Positions 25,525 through 33,638 of a stretch of DNA of 45,959 nucleotides are shown piece after piece; the first letter of the stretch is position 1, and each line of letters begins with the position of its first letter. The DNA is taken from assembly GCA_945874735.1 (NCBI GenBank), contig CAMCHI010000010.1, positions 1-45,959 of the forward strand, read 5' to 3'. Under the pieces are notes generated by a model. It did not search any database. It was given only the letters and a program-made list of their open reading frames with translations, and had not been told where the DNA came from. Both the position numbers and the translations under genes were made by a program. The DNA is from an uncultured Arcanobacterium sp. (GTDB taxonomy: Bacteria; Actinomycetota; Actinomycetes; Actinomycetales; Actinomycetaceae).

Positions 25525-25953
25525 ATGTGTAACATAAAGAATCGATATTTAGGGACAGTAATACTTGGATGCCTACTTGCTTTAGGTGTTCCTAGAATAG
25601 CTTATGGGGTTGAAGGAACATTTACTACCTATGTAACTCAAGTGCAACCTGGGTTTGCTGGGCGAAGTTGGCAAGATGCTGGACACACTAAAGATGCAAC
25701 TGTCATTACTTTAGCTAACTGCAAAGTGAATAAAGGTGGAGCAGCTTACGGAAGTAGTACATTGTCGTCAGTGTCAATTACGTTGTATCAGAACGGAAAA
25801 GCAGTTAAAACTATTAAGCAAAAATGCGGAACATATAATTTTGGTAATTATGGTCCGGGAAGATACTACTTCACTATATCGGCTATTAATGATAATAAAA
25901 GTGCTAACAGAACAACTTTCTTAAATGCTGACCCATTAAAAGTAAGTTATTAA
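25525..25953 (+). CDS. Secreted protein of unknown family
   Basis: 142 residues. Signal peptide MCNIKNRYLGTVILGCLLAL with likely cleavage near AYG, leaving about 115 residues with many Tyr, Thr and Gly: TFTTYVTQVQPGFAGRSWQD, then LANCKVNKGGAAYG and a beta-rich end (SSVSITLYQNGKAVKTIKQK, GPGRYYFTISAIND). Two mature cysteines (NCK, KCG) could pair. The build suggests a small beta-sandwich. ATG 25525 follows AGGAG at 6 bases. It is 5 bases before the EEP-family gene, so they form an operon inside the repeat-bracketed cassette. I do not recognise the family. Confidence 0.75.
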   Translation: MCNIKNRYLGTVILGCLLALGVPRIAYGVEGTFTTYVTQVQPGFAGRSWQDAGHTKDATVITLANCKVNKGGAAYGSSTLSSVSITLYQNGKAVKTIKQKCGTYNFGNYGPGRYYFTISAINDNKSANRTTFLNADPLKVSY

Positions 25954-25958
25954 AATAG

Positions 25959-27050
25959 GTGAGTAGGAGTGTTATTTATCCAGATGACACTCCTGCTCAG
26001 ATAGGTTTTGAGATGATTCAGCGAATTTATATTGCTTTAGCTGTTATTTTGTTGGGTATTTTCTTGTTAATTGTTGTGGCTCCTGTTGTATCTGTATTTT
26101 ACAATCTCCCGATTTTATTTTTGTTTACCGCATTTCAGAGCTTATTTTTATTTTTTACAGGTTTAATTAGTGCTGTATTGTTGGTTACTACCATTATTTT
26201 CGCTAAAAACACTTCTTGCTATAAGGCAATGCAAATAACCAGATATTTACTTATATCGTGTGTGGTGCTTTGTGTGGGATTCAGTTTTGCGACTGCCAAT
26301 TCCTTTCGGCTTAGTAGCCTAGAAGATATTCCGGCACCTGAGAAAGAAACAATCAGAATTTTATCTTGGAATACAGATAAAGTAGTAGATGAAAAAACAA
26401 TAATTGAGTTAGCGCAAAAAACCCGTCCCGATATTATTGTGCTTCCTGAAGAACCACAACCATTTACTTCTTCTTTTGATTGTTCTTTCGTGCCTACTGC
26501 TGATACTGAACACGTAGGACGGTTATGTGAAATAGGTACTTCTTTAAATATGAACGTATATTTCTGGGAACAAGCATCTGAACAGACGTTATTTATTTCT
26601 AAAAAATTTGGAGATTATCAACCAGTTAATTTAAACACTCCTCCTTTTGCTGGATTTTTTGTTTCGCCTAAATATCTAGATGAGGATATGCCTGATATAA
26701 CTGTGGTGCATTTGCAACGTCCTGAATTTGGGATTGGTACATCTTGGTGGCAAAAACATTGGAAGTGGGCGCAAAGTTCTTGTAATACTCCTTATTCCAT
26801 TGCTGTTGGTGATTTTAATGCCACTAATTTAAATATGAGAAGTGATTTTCTGGGTAAATGTAAAGATATTGCAAGTAGTTTGGGGATTAAATCTCCAGGA
26901 ACTTGGCATAGTATGTTGCCAGCTTTTTGGGGAGCTGCTATTGATCATATATACATTGGTTCTGCATATGTTCCGATATGGTATGGAGTGTTATCAGAAA
27001 GTTATGGATCTGGGCATAGACCAATTTTTGCGGTTATTAAAAAACATTAA
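25959..27050 (+). CDS. Membrane-anchored endonuclease/exonuclease/phosphatase (EEP) family protein
   Basis: 363 residues. Three helices (about 21-45, 50-80, 95-115) are followed by an EEP domain with its expected residues: SWNTD (136-140), an acidic PEE near 164, His in VVHLQ (251), GDFNAT (284-289), IDH (328-330) and SGHRP (351-355, usually SDHRP). Three helices would put the domain outside the cell. EEP enzymes cut phosphodiesters in DNA, lipids or inositol phosphates; which one is not clear. GTG 25959 has no ribosome binding site; ATG 26013 is possible and still keeps the first helix. The gene ends 6 bases before the convergent permease stop. Confidence 0.85.
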   Translation: MSRSVIYPDDTPAQIGFEMIQRIYIALAVILLGIFLLIVVAPVVSVFYNLPILFLFTAFQSLFLFFTGLISAVLLVTTIIFAKNTSCYKAMQITRYLLISCVVLCVGFSFATANSFRLSSLEDIPAPEKETIRILSWNTDKVVDEKTIIELAQKTRPDIIVLPEEPQPFTSSFDCSFVPTADTEHVGRLCEIGTSLNMNVYFWEQASEQTLFISKKFGDYQPVNLNTPPFAGFFVSPKYLDEDMPDITVVHLQRPEFGIGTSWWQKHWKWAQSSCNTPYSIAVGDFNATNLNMRSDFLGKCKDIASSLGIKSPGTWHSMLPAFWGAAIDHIYIGSAYVPIWYGVLSESYGSGHRPIFAVIKKH

Positions 27051-27055
27051 AATAG

Positions 27056-27928
27056 TTACTTGCCTTGAGTGAGAAAAGTTTTGCTGGTTAGAGCAGTTCG
27101 TGCTACTGCAATTACCACAAACAGGATTCCGTCAATGAAAGCCATAGTGGCAGAGGTAGGAAGATTAGCTTGCCAAGCAGTTATGAAGCCTAATAGTGCG
27201 CTTATAGTAGCTAAAGCGATTGTGATGGGGAGCAGTTTGTAAATATTGCGCGTTAGTAATAAAGCAGTAGCGGGCGGGCAAATCATGAGGGCAATTACCA
27301 AAATAGAACCTGCCACGTTAAATGCAGCTACCACTGTTAAAGTTACTAGCCCCATAAAGATATTTTCTACCCAAGTTACGTTCATGCCGATAGAGCGCGC
27401 ATACTGCATATCGAAAGTGCTGGTTTTTAGCACGCGAAAATTAACCCATAAAAATACGATATTAAGTACCGTCACTCCTAGTAGTAGCCAGGCAGAACGA
27501 GGACCAATGTCAATTGCCCCTATGATTAGATGTTCTGGCGTTAAAGCCATCATATTCAAATCTCCGGCCAATACGGTTTCCGTACAGATATGTACATTGG
27601 CATAAATAGTGGATAGTAGCAGTACGCCTATGGAAAATAGGGCTGGGAATATAACTCCTTGATCTGCATCGCCGGCTAAAAGTTGCGATTTCCGTAACCA
27701 GTTAGAGCCCCAAACAATTAATAATCCCATAACGGAAGCACTTACAATCATAAGAGGAGAGTGAAGAGATCCAGTTATAACTACCCCTATTACAATGCCG
27801 GGAAGTACTGCGTGAGAAATTGCATCTACTAGCATGGATTGTTTGCGTAGTACCACAAAAACTCCAGGTATTGCACAGCTAATAGAGGTAATTACTGCCA
27901 GTAGCAGAGCGGCGGCGATAAATGTCAT
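27056..27928 (-). CDS. Metal ABC transporter permease (second)
   Basis: 290 residues, about eight helices, ABC-3 family as in Mn/Zn/Fe importers. Recognisable are CAIPGVFVVLRKQSMLVDAISHAVLPGIVIG near the start, DMQYARSIGMN near 173 and VAAFNVAGSILVIALMICPPATA near 200. It is 9 bases downstream of the first permease gene and ends the four-gene operon. Its last 40 codons are the sequence that is repeated at 25229-25347. Two different permeases with one ATPase is the TroCD/MntCD/SitCD layout. Confidence 0.92.
   Translation of the reverse strand: MTFIAAALLLAVITSISCAIPGVFVVLRKQSMLVDAISHAVLPGIVIGVVITGSLHSPLMIVSASVMGLLIVWGSNWLRKSQLLAGDADQGVIFPALFSIGVLLLSTIYANVHICTETVLAGDLNMMALTPEHLIIGAIDIGPRSAWLLLGVTVLNIVFLWVNFRVLKTSTFDMQYARSIGMNVTWVENIFMGLVTLTVVAAFNVAGSILVIALMICPPATALLLTRNIYKLLPITIALATISALLGFITAWQANLPTSATMAFIDGILFVVIAVARTALTSKTFLTQGK
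27060..27178. repeat. 119-bp direct repeat, right copy
   Basis: Forms the 3' end of the intact metal permease gene. Identical to 25229-25347. The distance between copies equals a 1831-base unit holding the secreted protein and EEP genes. Confidence 0.95.
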
Positions 27929-27937
27929 CTGTAATCC

Positions 27938-28957
27938 TTATAAAGAGGAGTTGGAAGAATTAGAGCTGTTAATAGGGGGCGCAGTGAAGTGAGCGGAGGT
28001 GCAAACTTTAACCTCATTTGTGGTATTGCTTGAAGTAAAATTTTGTGTTTGTTGATAAGCCGATAAGTCGCCACTTAGACGGTAGCGCCGTTTGGGAGAA
28101 AATAAAATTGCGCCTATGAAAAGAGTAAACAACAGTAGTACCACAATTGGGCCGGTAGGCACGCTACCAGCGCAGATAGATAGGTATGCGCCTAGACCGC
28201 CGGTACCAGCTCCGATTAAAGCAGAACCAAGCACCATATGGCTCATGCTTTTTGCAAATTGATGGCAAATAGCTGCTGGTAAAATTGCGAAAGCAACCAT
28301 TAAAATAATGCCTACGCTTTTTACTCCCGCCACGATTGCGATAGTGATACAAGTAGTAAGAATCGGATCGATTACTGCAAATTTATAACCGTACAGATTG
28401 GCTGATAGGGGGTCAAAGATTGTTATTTTAATTTCTTTCCAGAGCAAGGTAAGTATTATAAAAACCGCAATTCCCAGACAGATAATAGCGTATAAATCAA
28501 CAGCACGGGTGGTGGCAGCGTTACCTAGAATATAGTCGGATAGTCCGGCACGATTAGGGAGATTAGAGTAATTTACTAAATGTAGAATACACAACCCGCC
28601 ACCGTAGAATAGTGCTAAAGTAACTGCCATAGCGGTATCGGCACTAATAGGGGAGTGTCGTGTTATCCAATGGGTAAGCCAGACGGAACAAAAGCTCGCA
28701 ATAGTTGCCCCTAATATAAGGACGTTAATTGAACGTCCGTTTATGCCTAGTATGGCAGTAGCAAAAATAAACGCTCCTACCACTCCGAAAATAGCGGAGT
28801 GTCCCATCACATCTGAAAGTAAGGATTGTTTGCGTAAATAAAGTAGGGAGCCGAAAGCACCAGCTAGTAGTCCTACAAAGAGTGAAACTAAAAAGGTGGT
28901 GCGAAAGCCGTAGACGGCAATAAATTCAAGGAACGGGATGAACTGGAAGTCACTCAT
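27938..28957 (-). CDS. Metal ABC transporter permease (first)
   Basis: 339 residues with about nine helices, ABC-3 family: GAFGSLLYLRKQSLLSDVMGHSAIFGVVG near the start and VAGVKSVGIILMVAFAILPAAICHQFA near 210. After the last helix there is an unusual cytoplasmic tail of some 45 residues ending in Ser/Asn repeats (INSSNSSNSSL). The tail is hydrophilic and of unknown use. The ATG lies inside the end of the ATPase gene (8-base overlap), so the two are coupled. Confidence 0.92.
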   Translation of the reverse strand: MSDFQFIPFLEFIAVYGFRTTFLVSLFVGLLAGAFGSLLYLRKQSLLSDVMGHSAIFGVVGAFIFATAILGINGRSINVLILGATIASFCSVWLTHWITRHSPISADTAMAVTLALFYGGGLCILHLVNYSNLPNRAGLSDYILGNAATTRAVDLYAIICLGIAVFIILTLLWKEIKITIFDPLSANLYGYKFAVIDPILTTCITIAIVAGVKSVGIILMVAFAILPAAICHQFAKSMSHMVLGSALIGAGTGGLGAYLSICAGSVPTGPIVVLLLFTLFIGAILFSPKRRYRLSGDLSAYQQTQNFTSSNTTNEVKVCTSAHFTAPPINSSNSSNSSL

Positions 28958-29690
28958 GGTTCACCTTTAATAATGCAGAGTTGATGCCGTATGCAGCAGA
29001 AAGTATTTCTGGATTCAGTACTTCGTTTGTGCTGCCGCTGGCTACCACGTTTCCTCCAGATAGCAGAGAAGCATTATCACAGAAACTGGCTAGGTTGCTT
29101 AAGTCGTGGTGTACGAGCACTACGGTTTTTCCTCGTTCCACTTCTGTTTTTAATACTTGAGTAATAACTGCCTCTGAAGCAATATCAATACCTGCAAATG
29201 GCTCATCCATAAGTAGCAATTCGGCATCTTGGGCTAATAGGCGGGCTACAAATACGCGTTGTTTCTGTCCGCCTGAAAGTTGAGAAATGTGCCGGTGTGC
29301 CACTTCAGTTAAGCCTACTCGTTCCATAGCTTGTGCAGCTATTTCTCGTTCTGCTTTTCCAGGACGTCTACCCCAGTGGAGTTTAGAATAAGTGCCCATT
29401 AGTACTACATCTTGTACTTTAATGGGGAAATCCCAATCTACGCTAGCAGCTTGGGGCATGTAGGCTACTCGAGTGCGTACTTTTTCTAAGTTTTCCCCAA
29501 AAAATAAGGCTTGCCCAGTAGAACCAGGTAGTAATCCTAGGCTCGCTTTAAGTAGGGTGGATTTACCAGAACCATTGGGGCCTACAATTGCGTGAATGGA
29601 ACGCGGATTTACGCTTATATTCGCTGCTTGTAGTGCGAGAGTGCGCTGGTATCCAGCGCTGAGATTTATGGTTTGCAGAGGGTAAGTCAC
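28950..29690 (-). CDS. Metal ABC transporter ATP-binding protein
   Basis: 246 residues. Walker A GPNGSGKST near 37-45, Q-loop YMPQ, signature LSGGQKQR near 138, Walker B LLLMDEPFAGID and switch VHHD. The MPQAASVDWDFPI segment is characteristic of Mn/Zn/Fe chelate-type importers (ZnuC/MntB/SitB class). A GTG start at 29690 follows AAGGA. It comes after the binding-protein gene, with a hairpin between them. Confidence 0.95.
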   Translation of the reverse strand: MTYPLQTINLSAGYQRTLALQAANISVNPRSIHAIVGPNGSGKSTLLKASLGLLPGSTGQALFFGENLEKVRTRVAYMPQAASVDWDFPIKVQDVVLMGTYSKLHWGRRPGKAEREIAAQAMERVGLTEVAHRHISQLSGGQKQRVFVARLLAQDAELLLMDEPFAGIDIASEAVITQVLKTEVERGKTVVLVHHDLSNLASFCDNASLLSGGNVVASGSTNEVLNPEILSAAYGINSALLKVNHE

Positions 29691-29719
29691 GTCTAAGATC
29701 CTTAAATTTGGAGAAAAGG

Positions 29720-29749
29720 GAGGGCTGGAGTTGGAGAGCTCCAGCCCTC
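29720..29749 (-). terminator. Internal hairpin between binding-protein and ATPase genes
   Basis: GAGGGCTGGAG (29720-29730) and CTCCAGCCCTC (29739-29749) around 8 bases. On the minus strand the stem is followed by CCTTTTC, a poor T run. Likely a partial terminator or a transcript-end stabiliser that lets the binding protein be made in excess. Confidence 0.65.
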
Positions 29750-29790
29750 ATTAATGCGTAAACTATTAAGCGTGTTTTAAGAAACAGTTA

Positions 29791-30732
29791 TTACTTAAAA
29801 GCCTTAGCAATGGTGTCGATATTATGCTGGAATGCGCCTAGATAGGTATCTACTGGAGCGGTTTCCCCTAGCGTATCGGCAAATAATTCAGAATCAGAAA
29901 TTTCTACCGATCCACCTTTAGCTCTTACTGAGTCTTGTAGGTGCTTGATAGCTTCTGGATTCTTTAGATTGTCTTGGAAAATTACTTTCACTTCGTGCTT
30001 GATGATTAAATCTACTAGCTCGTTTAGTTCTGCAGCCGACATTTGAGATTCGGAGGTAACGAAATCGGTGGCGTGTACTTCTAAGTTATAGGTAGAACCA
30101 AGATAATTGAATGCATCGTGCCCAGTGATGAGGAAGCGCTTATTTTCTGGTATTTGGGAAAGAACTTCGCTGGCAGCTTGGTGCGCTTCTAGTATTTTAG
30201 CTTTGTAGCTTTCAGCATTTGCTTTATATTCCTCAGCCTTTGCGGGAGCTAGTTTGCCTAGTTTGTCTGCAATTGCATCAATAACGTAAAGCCAAAGAGT
30301 AGGAGAGTTCCATACGTGTGGATCATGTCCGGTGGTGCCGTCCTCATTTTCCCAAGGAAGTAATTCTGCTTCTGGAATAGCTTCAGCAGCTGGAAGCGAC
30401 TTTTCACCTAGGGAGTCGAAATGATCCATCATGCGGTGTTCCATATCGTGACTTGTCCATACTACTAGGTCAGCGCTGTCTACTTTTTGGATATCCGTGG
30501 TGGTTAGTTCTTGTGTGTGTGGATCTCCGCCTGGAGCAACTAGGGTAGTGACTTCTAAGTCTGGAGCGATGTTTTTGATCGCGTCAGTTAAGTATCCAGT
30601 AGTAGAAACGATGTTTAGAGCAGAATCGTCACTTGTGTTGGTGCTTTGGGAGCTGTTTGCAGCGCAGGCGCCTAAGGAAGCCAAAGTAAGAGCAGTGGCT
30701 GCGAAAGCGCCGAGTACTTTGCGTAAATTCAT
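29791..30732 (-). CDS. Metal-binding lipoprotein of the ABC importer (ZnuA/TroA/MntA type)
   Basis: 313 residues. Lipobox LASLGAC with Cys23. Cluster A-I features: VSTTGYLTDAIKNI, then candidate metal ligands His72 in GGDPHTQEL, His139 in GHDPHVWNS, His205 in TGHDAFNYLG and Asp286 in FADTLG. Three His and one Asp resembles TroA. There is no long His-rich loop of the zinc-specific kind. Family members carry Zn, Mn or Fe; the DtxR-type operator upstream favours Mn or Fe. ATG follows AGAGGTG. First gene of the operon. Confidence 0.93.
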   Translation of the reverse strand: MNLRKVLGAFAATALTLASLGACAANSSQSTNTSDDSALNIVSTTGYLTDAIKNIAPDLEVTTLVAPGGDPHTQELTTTDIQKVDSADLVVWTSHDMEHRMMDHFDSLGEKSLPAAEAIPEAELLPWENEDGTTGHDPHVWNSPTLWLYVIDAIADKLGKLAPAKAEEYKANAESYKAKILEAHQAASEVLSQIPENKRFLITGHDAFNYLGSTYNLEVHATDFVTSESQMSAAELNELVDLIIKHEVKVIFQDNLKNPEAIKHLQDSVRAKGGSVEISDSELFADTLGETAPVDTYLGAFQHNIDTIAKAFK

Positions 30733-30790
30733 AAATTCACCTCTGTAGAAAAATCGTGGAATGAGCTAGCAACAATGCCTAGCCATTAAC

Positions 30791-30821
30791 TTAGGTTAGC
30801 CTATCCTAAATTAAACTGCAA
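30791..30821 (-). promoter_or_regulatory. DtxR/IdeR/MntR-type operator over the importer promoter
   Basis: TTAGGTTAGCCTATCCTAA at 30791-30809 matches the 19-base DtxR consensus (TWAGGTWAGSCTWACCTWA) at 18 positions. On the minus strand a TTGCAG (-35, 30816-30821), a 17-base spacer and TAACCT (-10, 30793-30798) can be drawn, so a bound repressor would cover the -10. Regulator gene not in the window. Confidence 0.85.
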
Positions 30822-31156
30822 CGGGGTTTAGTTAATATTTAAGTGAAATGTTAATGATTATTAATTTTATGAGAGCAAATTTCGGGTAAGAGGGACTTTC
30901 GTTGCTGTAATAAAATGTATAAAACTATGAAATGGAAAAATACTTTAGATAGGTTATGGAAGATATAAAGCATTAATTAAAACCGAAAAATACATTATTT
31001 CTCGTAATTTTAAGGGCGGTAGCTATACCAGGCTAAATTGGTATTAAGTGTATAGATGAGGTAGATAATGAATTTTATCCACTCCATTTAGGTAGATATA
31101 TAAAATAAGGCTGGTTTGCTAGACTAGCATTGCTAGAGAAGCAAAGGAAGAAAAGC
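30822..31156. other. Gene-free AT-rich stretch
   Basis: 335 bases between the metal operon promoter and the DedA-family gene. Very AT-rich. Apart from a 6-bp repeat around 31030-31050 and the ribosome binding site AAAGGAAG of the next gene, I see nothing in it. Confidence 0.5.
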
Positions 31157-31909
31157 GTGAATATACAACACCCAGCTAAGCCTCAAACCAATGATCCAGT
31201 AGCAAAGGTAGATGAGCAGTTAGAAGCAGAGATTGCCACAGAGAAGCCAACTCCAGAAATACCTAACTTTTTAGCCAATGCCACTAAAGTAGATTGGGTA
31301 TTGTTTGGTGCTTTAATGGCTATGACGATTTATGGTTTAGCCCTAATACCGTTCCGCGGTGTGTTGCTGTTACGTTACACTTTCTTAAACATTTTCCTTA
31401 CCGGCGGAAGTTTCTCAGTGCTCTCTTTAGGGGCGCAAAATTCTACTAACTATTCATTCTTAGCGATAGTGGTAATAGTGGCAGCCTTATCTATGATTAA
31501 ATTTTTGCCTATCTGGTATTTTTTAGGTGCACGGTGGGGATATGAATTTGTGGAGTCTTCTTTTGGAAACAAACCCCCATTATGGTTTCGCAAGTTAGGT
31601 AACTTGGTAGAAAAACGCTCCATTTTGTGTTTATTTTTAGCTTTTATTCCGTTTTCTCCGATTCCATCTACTTTTGTGTTTGTATTTGCTGGTATTAGGA
31701 AAGTAAAGCTATGGGTAATGATGATGTGTGCATTTATCTTTGCCCTTACCTTGAAATTATTTTTTGTGTACTTAGGTATCGTGTTTGGGGCAGAAGTAAT
31801 AGTTACTTTGCGAATGATTGATAAATACATTATGTATATTACATTCGCATTGCTAATTTGGATGTTTATTTCTATCTGGAAACAAAATCAAACTATGCAG
31901 AAGAAGTAA
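31157..31909 (+). CDS. DedA/VTT-domain family membrane protein
   Basis: 250 residues. A hydrophilic cytoplasmic leader of about 45 residues precedes five or six helices. The VTT pattern is visible: LGARWGYEFVESSFGNKPP, then LVEKRSILCLFLAFIPFSPIPSTFVFVFAG with the re-entrant Pro segment. DedA-like proteins are proposed lipid scramblases/flippases, including for undecaprenyl phosphate. I use GTG 31157 because AAAGGAAG is 6 bases upstream; TTG 31130 overlaps nothing useful. A weak 7-bp hairpin (31950-31972) follows. Confidence 0.75.
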   Translation: MNIQHPAKPQTNDPVAKVDEQLEAEIATEKPTPEIPNFLANATKVDWVLFGALMAMTIYGLALIPFRGVLLLRYTFLNIFLTGGSFSVLSLGAQNSTNYSFLAIVVIVAALSMIKFLPIWYFLGARWGYEFVESSFGNKPPLWFRKLGNLVEKRSILCLFLAFIPFSPIPSTFVFVFAGIRKVKLWVMMMCAFIFALTLKLFFVYLGIVFGAEVIVTLRMIDKYIMYITFALLIWMFISIWKQNQTMQKK

Positions 31910-32024
31910 GCATAGATATTTATAAAATGTAAGTAAGTATTTAAGGGGATAGCTGTAAAATTCTCACAGCTAACACACAGGTTTAGCAAATAAGTCACTT
32001 ATATGGCGTTGGCATATTAGAAAC

Positions 32025-32495
32025 ATGGAAAACAACGCAGCATTGAACTTAGTACTAAACCTAGTAGGTCGCTTCGGTAAGCAACTACGCTACTTAGCTT
32101 CCTCGCTCACCTCCACTGGAGTAGATTACGTAGTGTTATTAACGCTAAACGCCATCTTAGGTGGAGTATTCATTCCGTTAGTAGTAGCTCGTATCGCTTC
32201 TTGCACTGTAAACTTCTTAATCAACCGTTCAGTATTTGCCAACAAAGAAAATATTGCTAAGACAGCTATGCGTTACGCGCTGGTATCTACTTCGGTAATG
32301 ATGCTTTCTTACTTGTCTATCACTGCTCTTACTAATATTGGTTTAGCGGTATGGGTTGCAACCATATTGGCAAATGGGTCGTTGTTTATCGTGACCTACA
32401 CGGGTCAGCGCTTTTTCGTGTTCGGTAGTCCAGCCGATTTACGCGCGCTAGTAGCCGATCGAGTTGCCCGTACTAATTATGCGTTAGCTGCCTAA
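32025..32495 (+). CDS. GtrA family membrane protein (second copy)
   Basis: 156 residues with four helices: QLRYLASSLTSTGVDYVVLL, then ARIASCTVNFLINRSVFAN after helix 2, and a closing TYTGQRFFVFG. Matches the GtrA pattern. It shows only distant likeness to the copy at 22598-23029. DedA and GtrA next to each other, both linked to lipid-carrier movement, may be functionally related. No strong ribosome binding site before the ATG. Confidence 0.85.
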   Translation: MENNAALNLVLNLVGRFGKQLRYLASSLTSTGVDYVVLLTLNAILGGVFIPLVVARIASCTVNFLINRSVFANKENIAKTAMRYALVSTSVMMLSYLSITALTNIGLAVWVATILANGSLFIVTYTGQRFFVFGSPADLRALVADRVARTNYALAA

Positions 32496-32545
32496 AATTT
32501 AATAGATTTACCAGGCCTGCCCTAAGTTACACAAAAGTTTTCCAG

Positions 32546-33478
32546 TTAGTTGTTTTCCGTGCGCTTATGGCAGGTCATGGTAGAACCGCAAATAATTAGT
32601 AAACATAATAATACGCTCCACCAAGACGGCATAGTTAAAGTTATTAACGCAGAAAATACTACTGCCCAAGCAGAATAAGAAATATTTAAGCCCATAGCGC
32701 GGGTAGGTCCAATTTTTTCAATGGCCGAGTAATAGCAATAGTAGGAGAGCGTGCCCACTAAGGCAGCTACAGCAAAAAGCCATAAATCGTTTAAGTTAAT
32801 ATTAGAAAGTGGGAACTTCCACCAGATAAGTAAAGGTATTAACACTACGGTGTAAATAAGTGCTGAAGTGCTTTGTCGAATCTGGAGAGCAATATCGGTA
32901 TCAATCTCGCTTGTCTGACTAGCACTGGCATACACAACTGCTTCAGCGCCCCAGCCGATAATAGCCAAGCCTGCACCTAATAAACCTAAAAATGGGTTGC
33001 TGGCAGTAGCGTCATTAGTGGTGGTTAAATATCCTATCCCTACAATGCCAGAAATAGCTAGAGTTAAACCGAAGAATTGTAAAAGGGAAAGACGGTCACG
33101 CAGTAAAAAGAAAGCCATCACAGCTCCAAAAGCTGGATAGAAAGCTGTTAATACCGCAGTGTAAGCAGAGCCGATATAAGAAATAGCAATCACGTAGCCT
33201 GTCATGCCAACCGGTCCACCTAAGAGTGCACCTAAAGCTACACGCCGTCCACCGGGTGTGCCTAAAGCAGCACGAGTAACTGAGATTCTTTTACGTACCC
33301 CATTAATTAGCCCTACCCATAAAGCCGAACTAGCATCGTGTAGTAAAGCGCCTATTAATACTGCCGCAATAGCAGGTATGGCTCCTTGAGATCCGGTTAG
33401 TAGTAAAGCCGCTAACGCAAACCCCATAATCGTGGTGTCTAAAGCCCACAACATTCCACTTAACATGCCATTACGCAT
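32546..33478 (-). CDS. DMT-superfamily (EamA) transporter
   Basis: 310 residues, ten helices in two repeated halves of five. The second half has the EamA-type LVGTLSYYCYYSAIEKIGPTRAMGLNISY. Substrate cannot be told; relatives export amino acids, metabolites or drugs. ATG at 33478 follows AAGGA. It is transcribed alone, converging with the GtrA gene. The C-terminus has a conserved-looking SWWSVLLCLLIICGS helix. Confidence 0.88.
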   Translation of the reverse strand: MRNGMLSGMLWALDTTIMGFALAALLLTGSQGAIPAIAAVLIGALLHDASSALWVGLINGVRKRISVTRAALGTPGGRRVALGALLGGPVGMTGYVIAISYIGSAYTAVLTAFYPAFGAVMAFFLLRDRLSLLQFFGLTLAISGIVGIGYLTTTNDATASNPFLGLLGAGLAIIGWGAEAVVYASASQTSEIDTDIALQIRQSTSALIYTVVLIPLLIWWKFPLSNINLNDLWLFAVAALVGTLSYYCYYSAIEKIGPTRAMGLNISYSAWAVVFSALITLTMPSWWSVLLCLLIICGSTMTCHKRTENN

Positions 33479-33581
33479 ATGTATAAATCCTTAATAATAA
33501 AGTTAGTTAAATATGTAAAACTATCTGAAAAATATATTAGCGCAGTTCTTAAGGGGTAAAAAGGATTTCGTGAAAGCAAAA

Positions 33582-33611
33582 GTGGGGTAACTACTTAAGT
33601 AGTTACCCCAC
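33582..33611 (-). terminator. Terminator of metNIQ
   Basis: Perfect 30-base palindrome, GTGGGGTAACTACTT (33582-33596) with its complement (33597-33611). A TTTTG tail follows on the minus strand. Confidence 0.85.
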
Positions 33612-33638
33612 GGTTTTGGGTTTAAGTACGGATAATCC

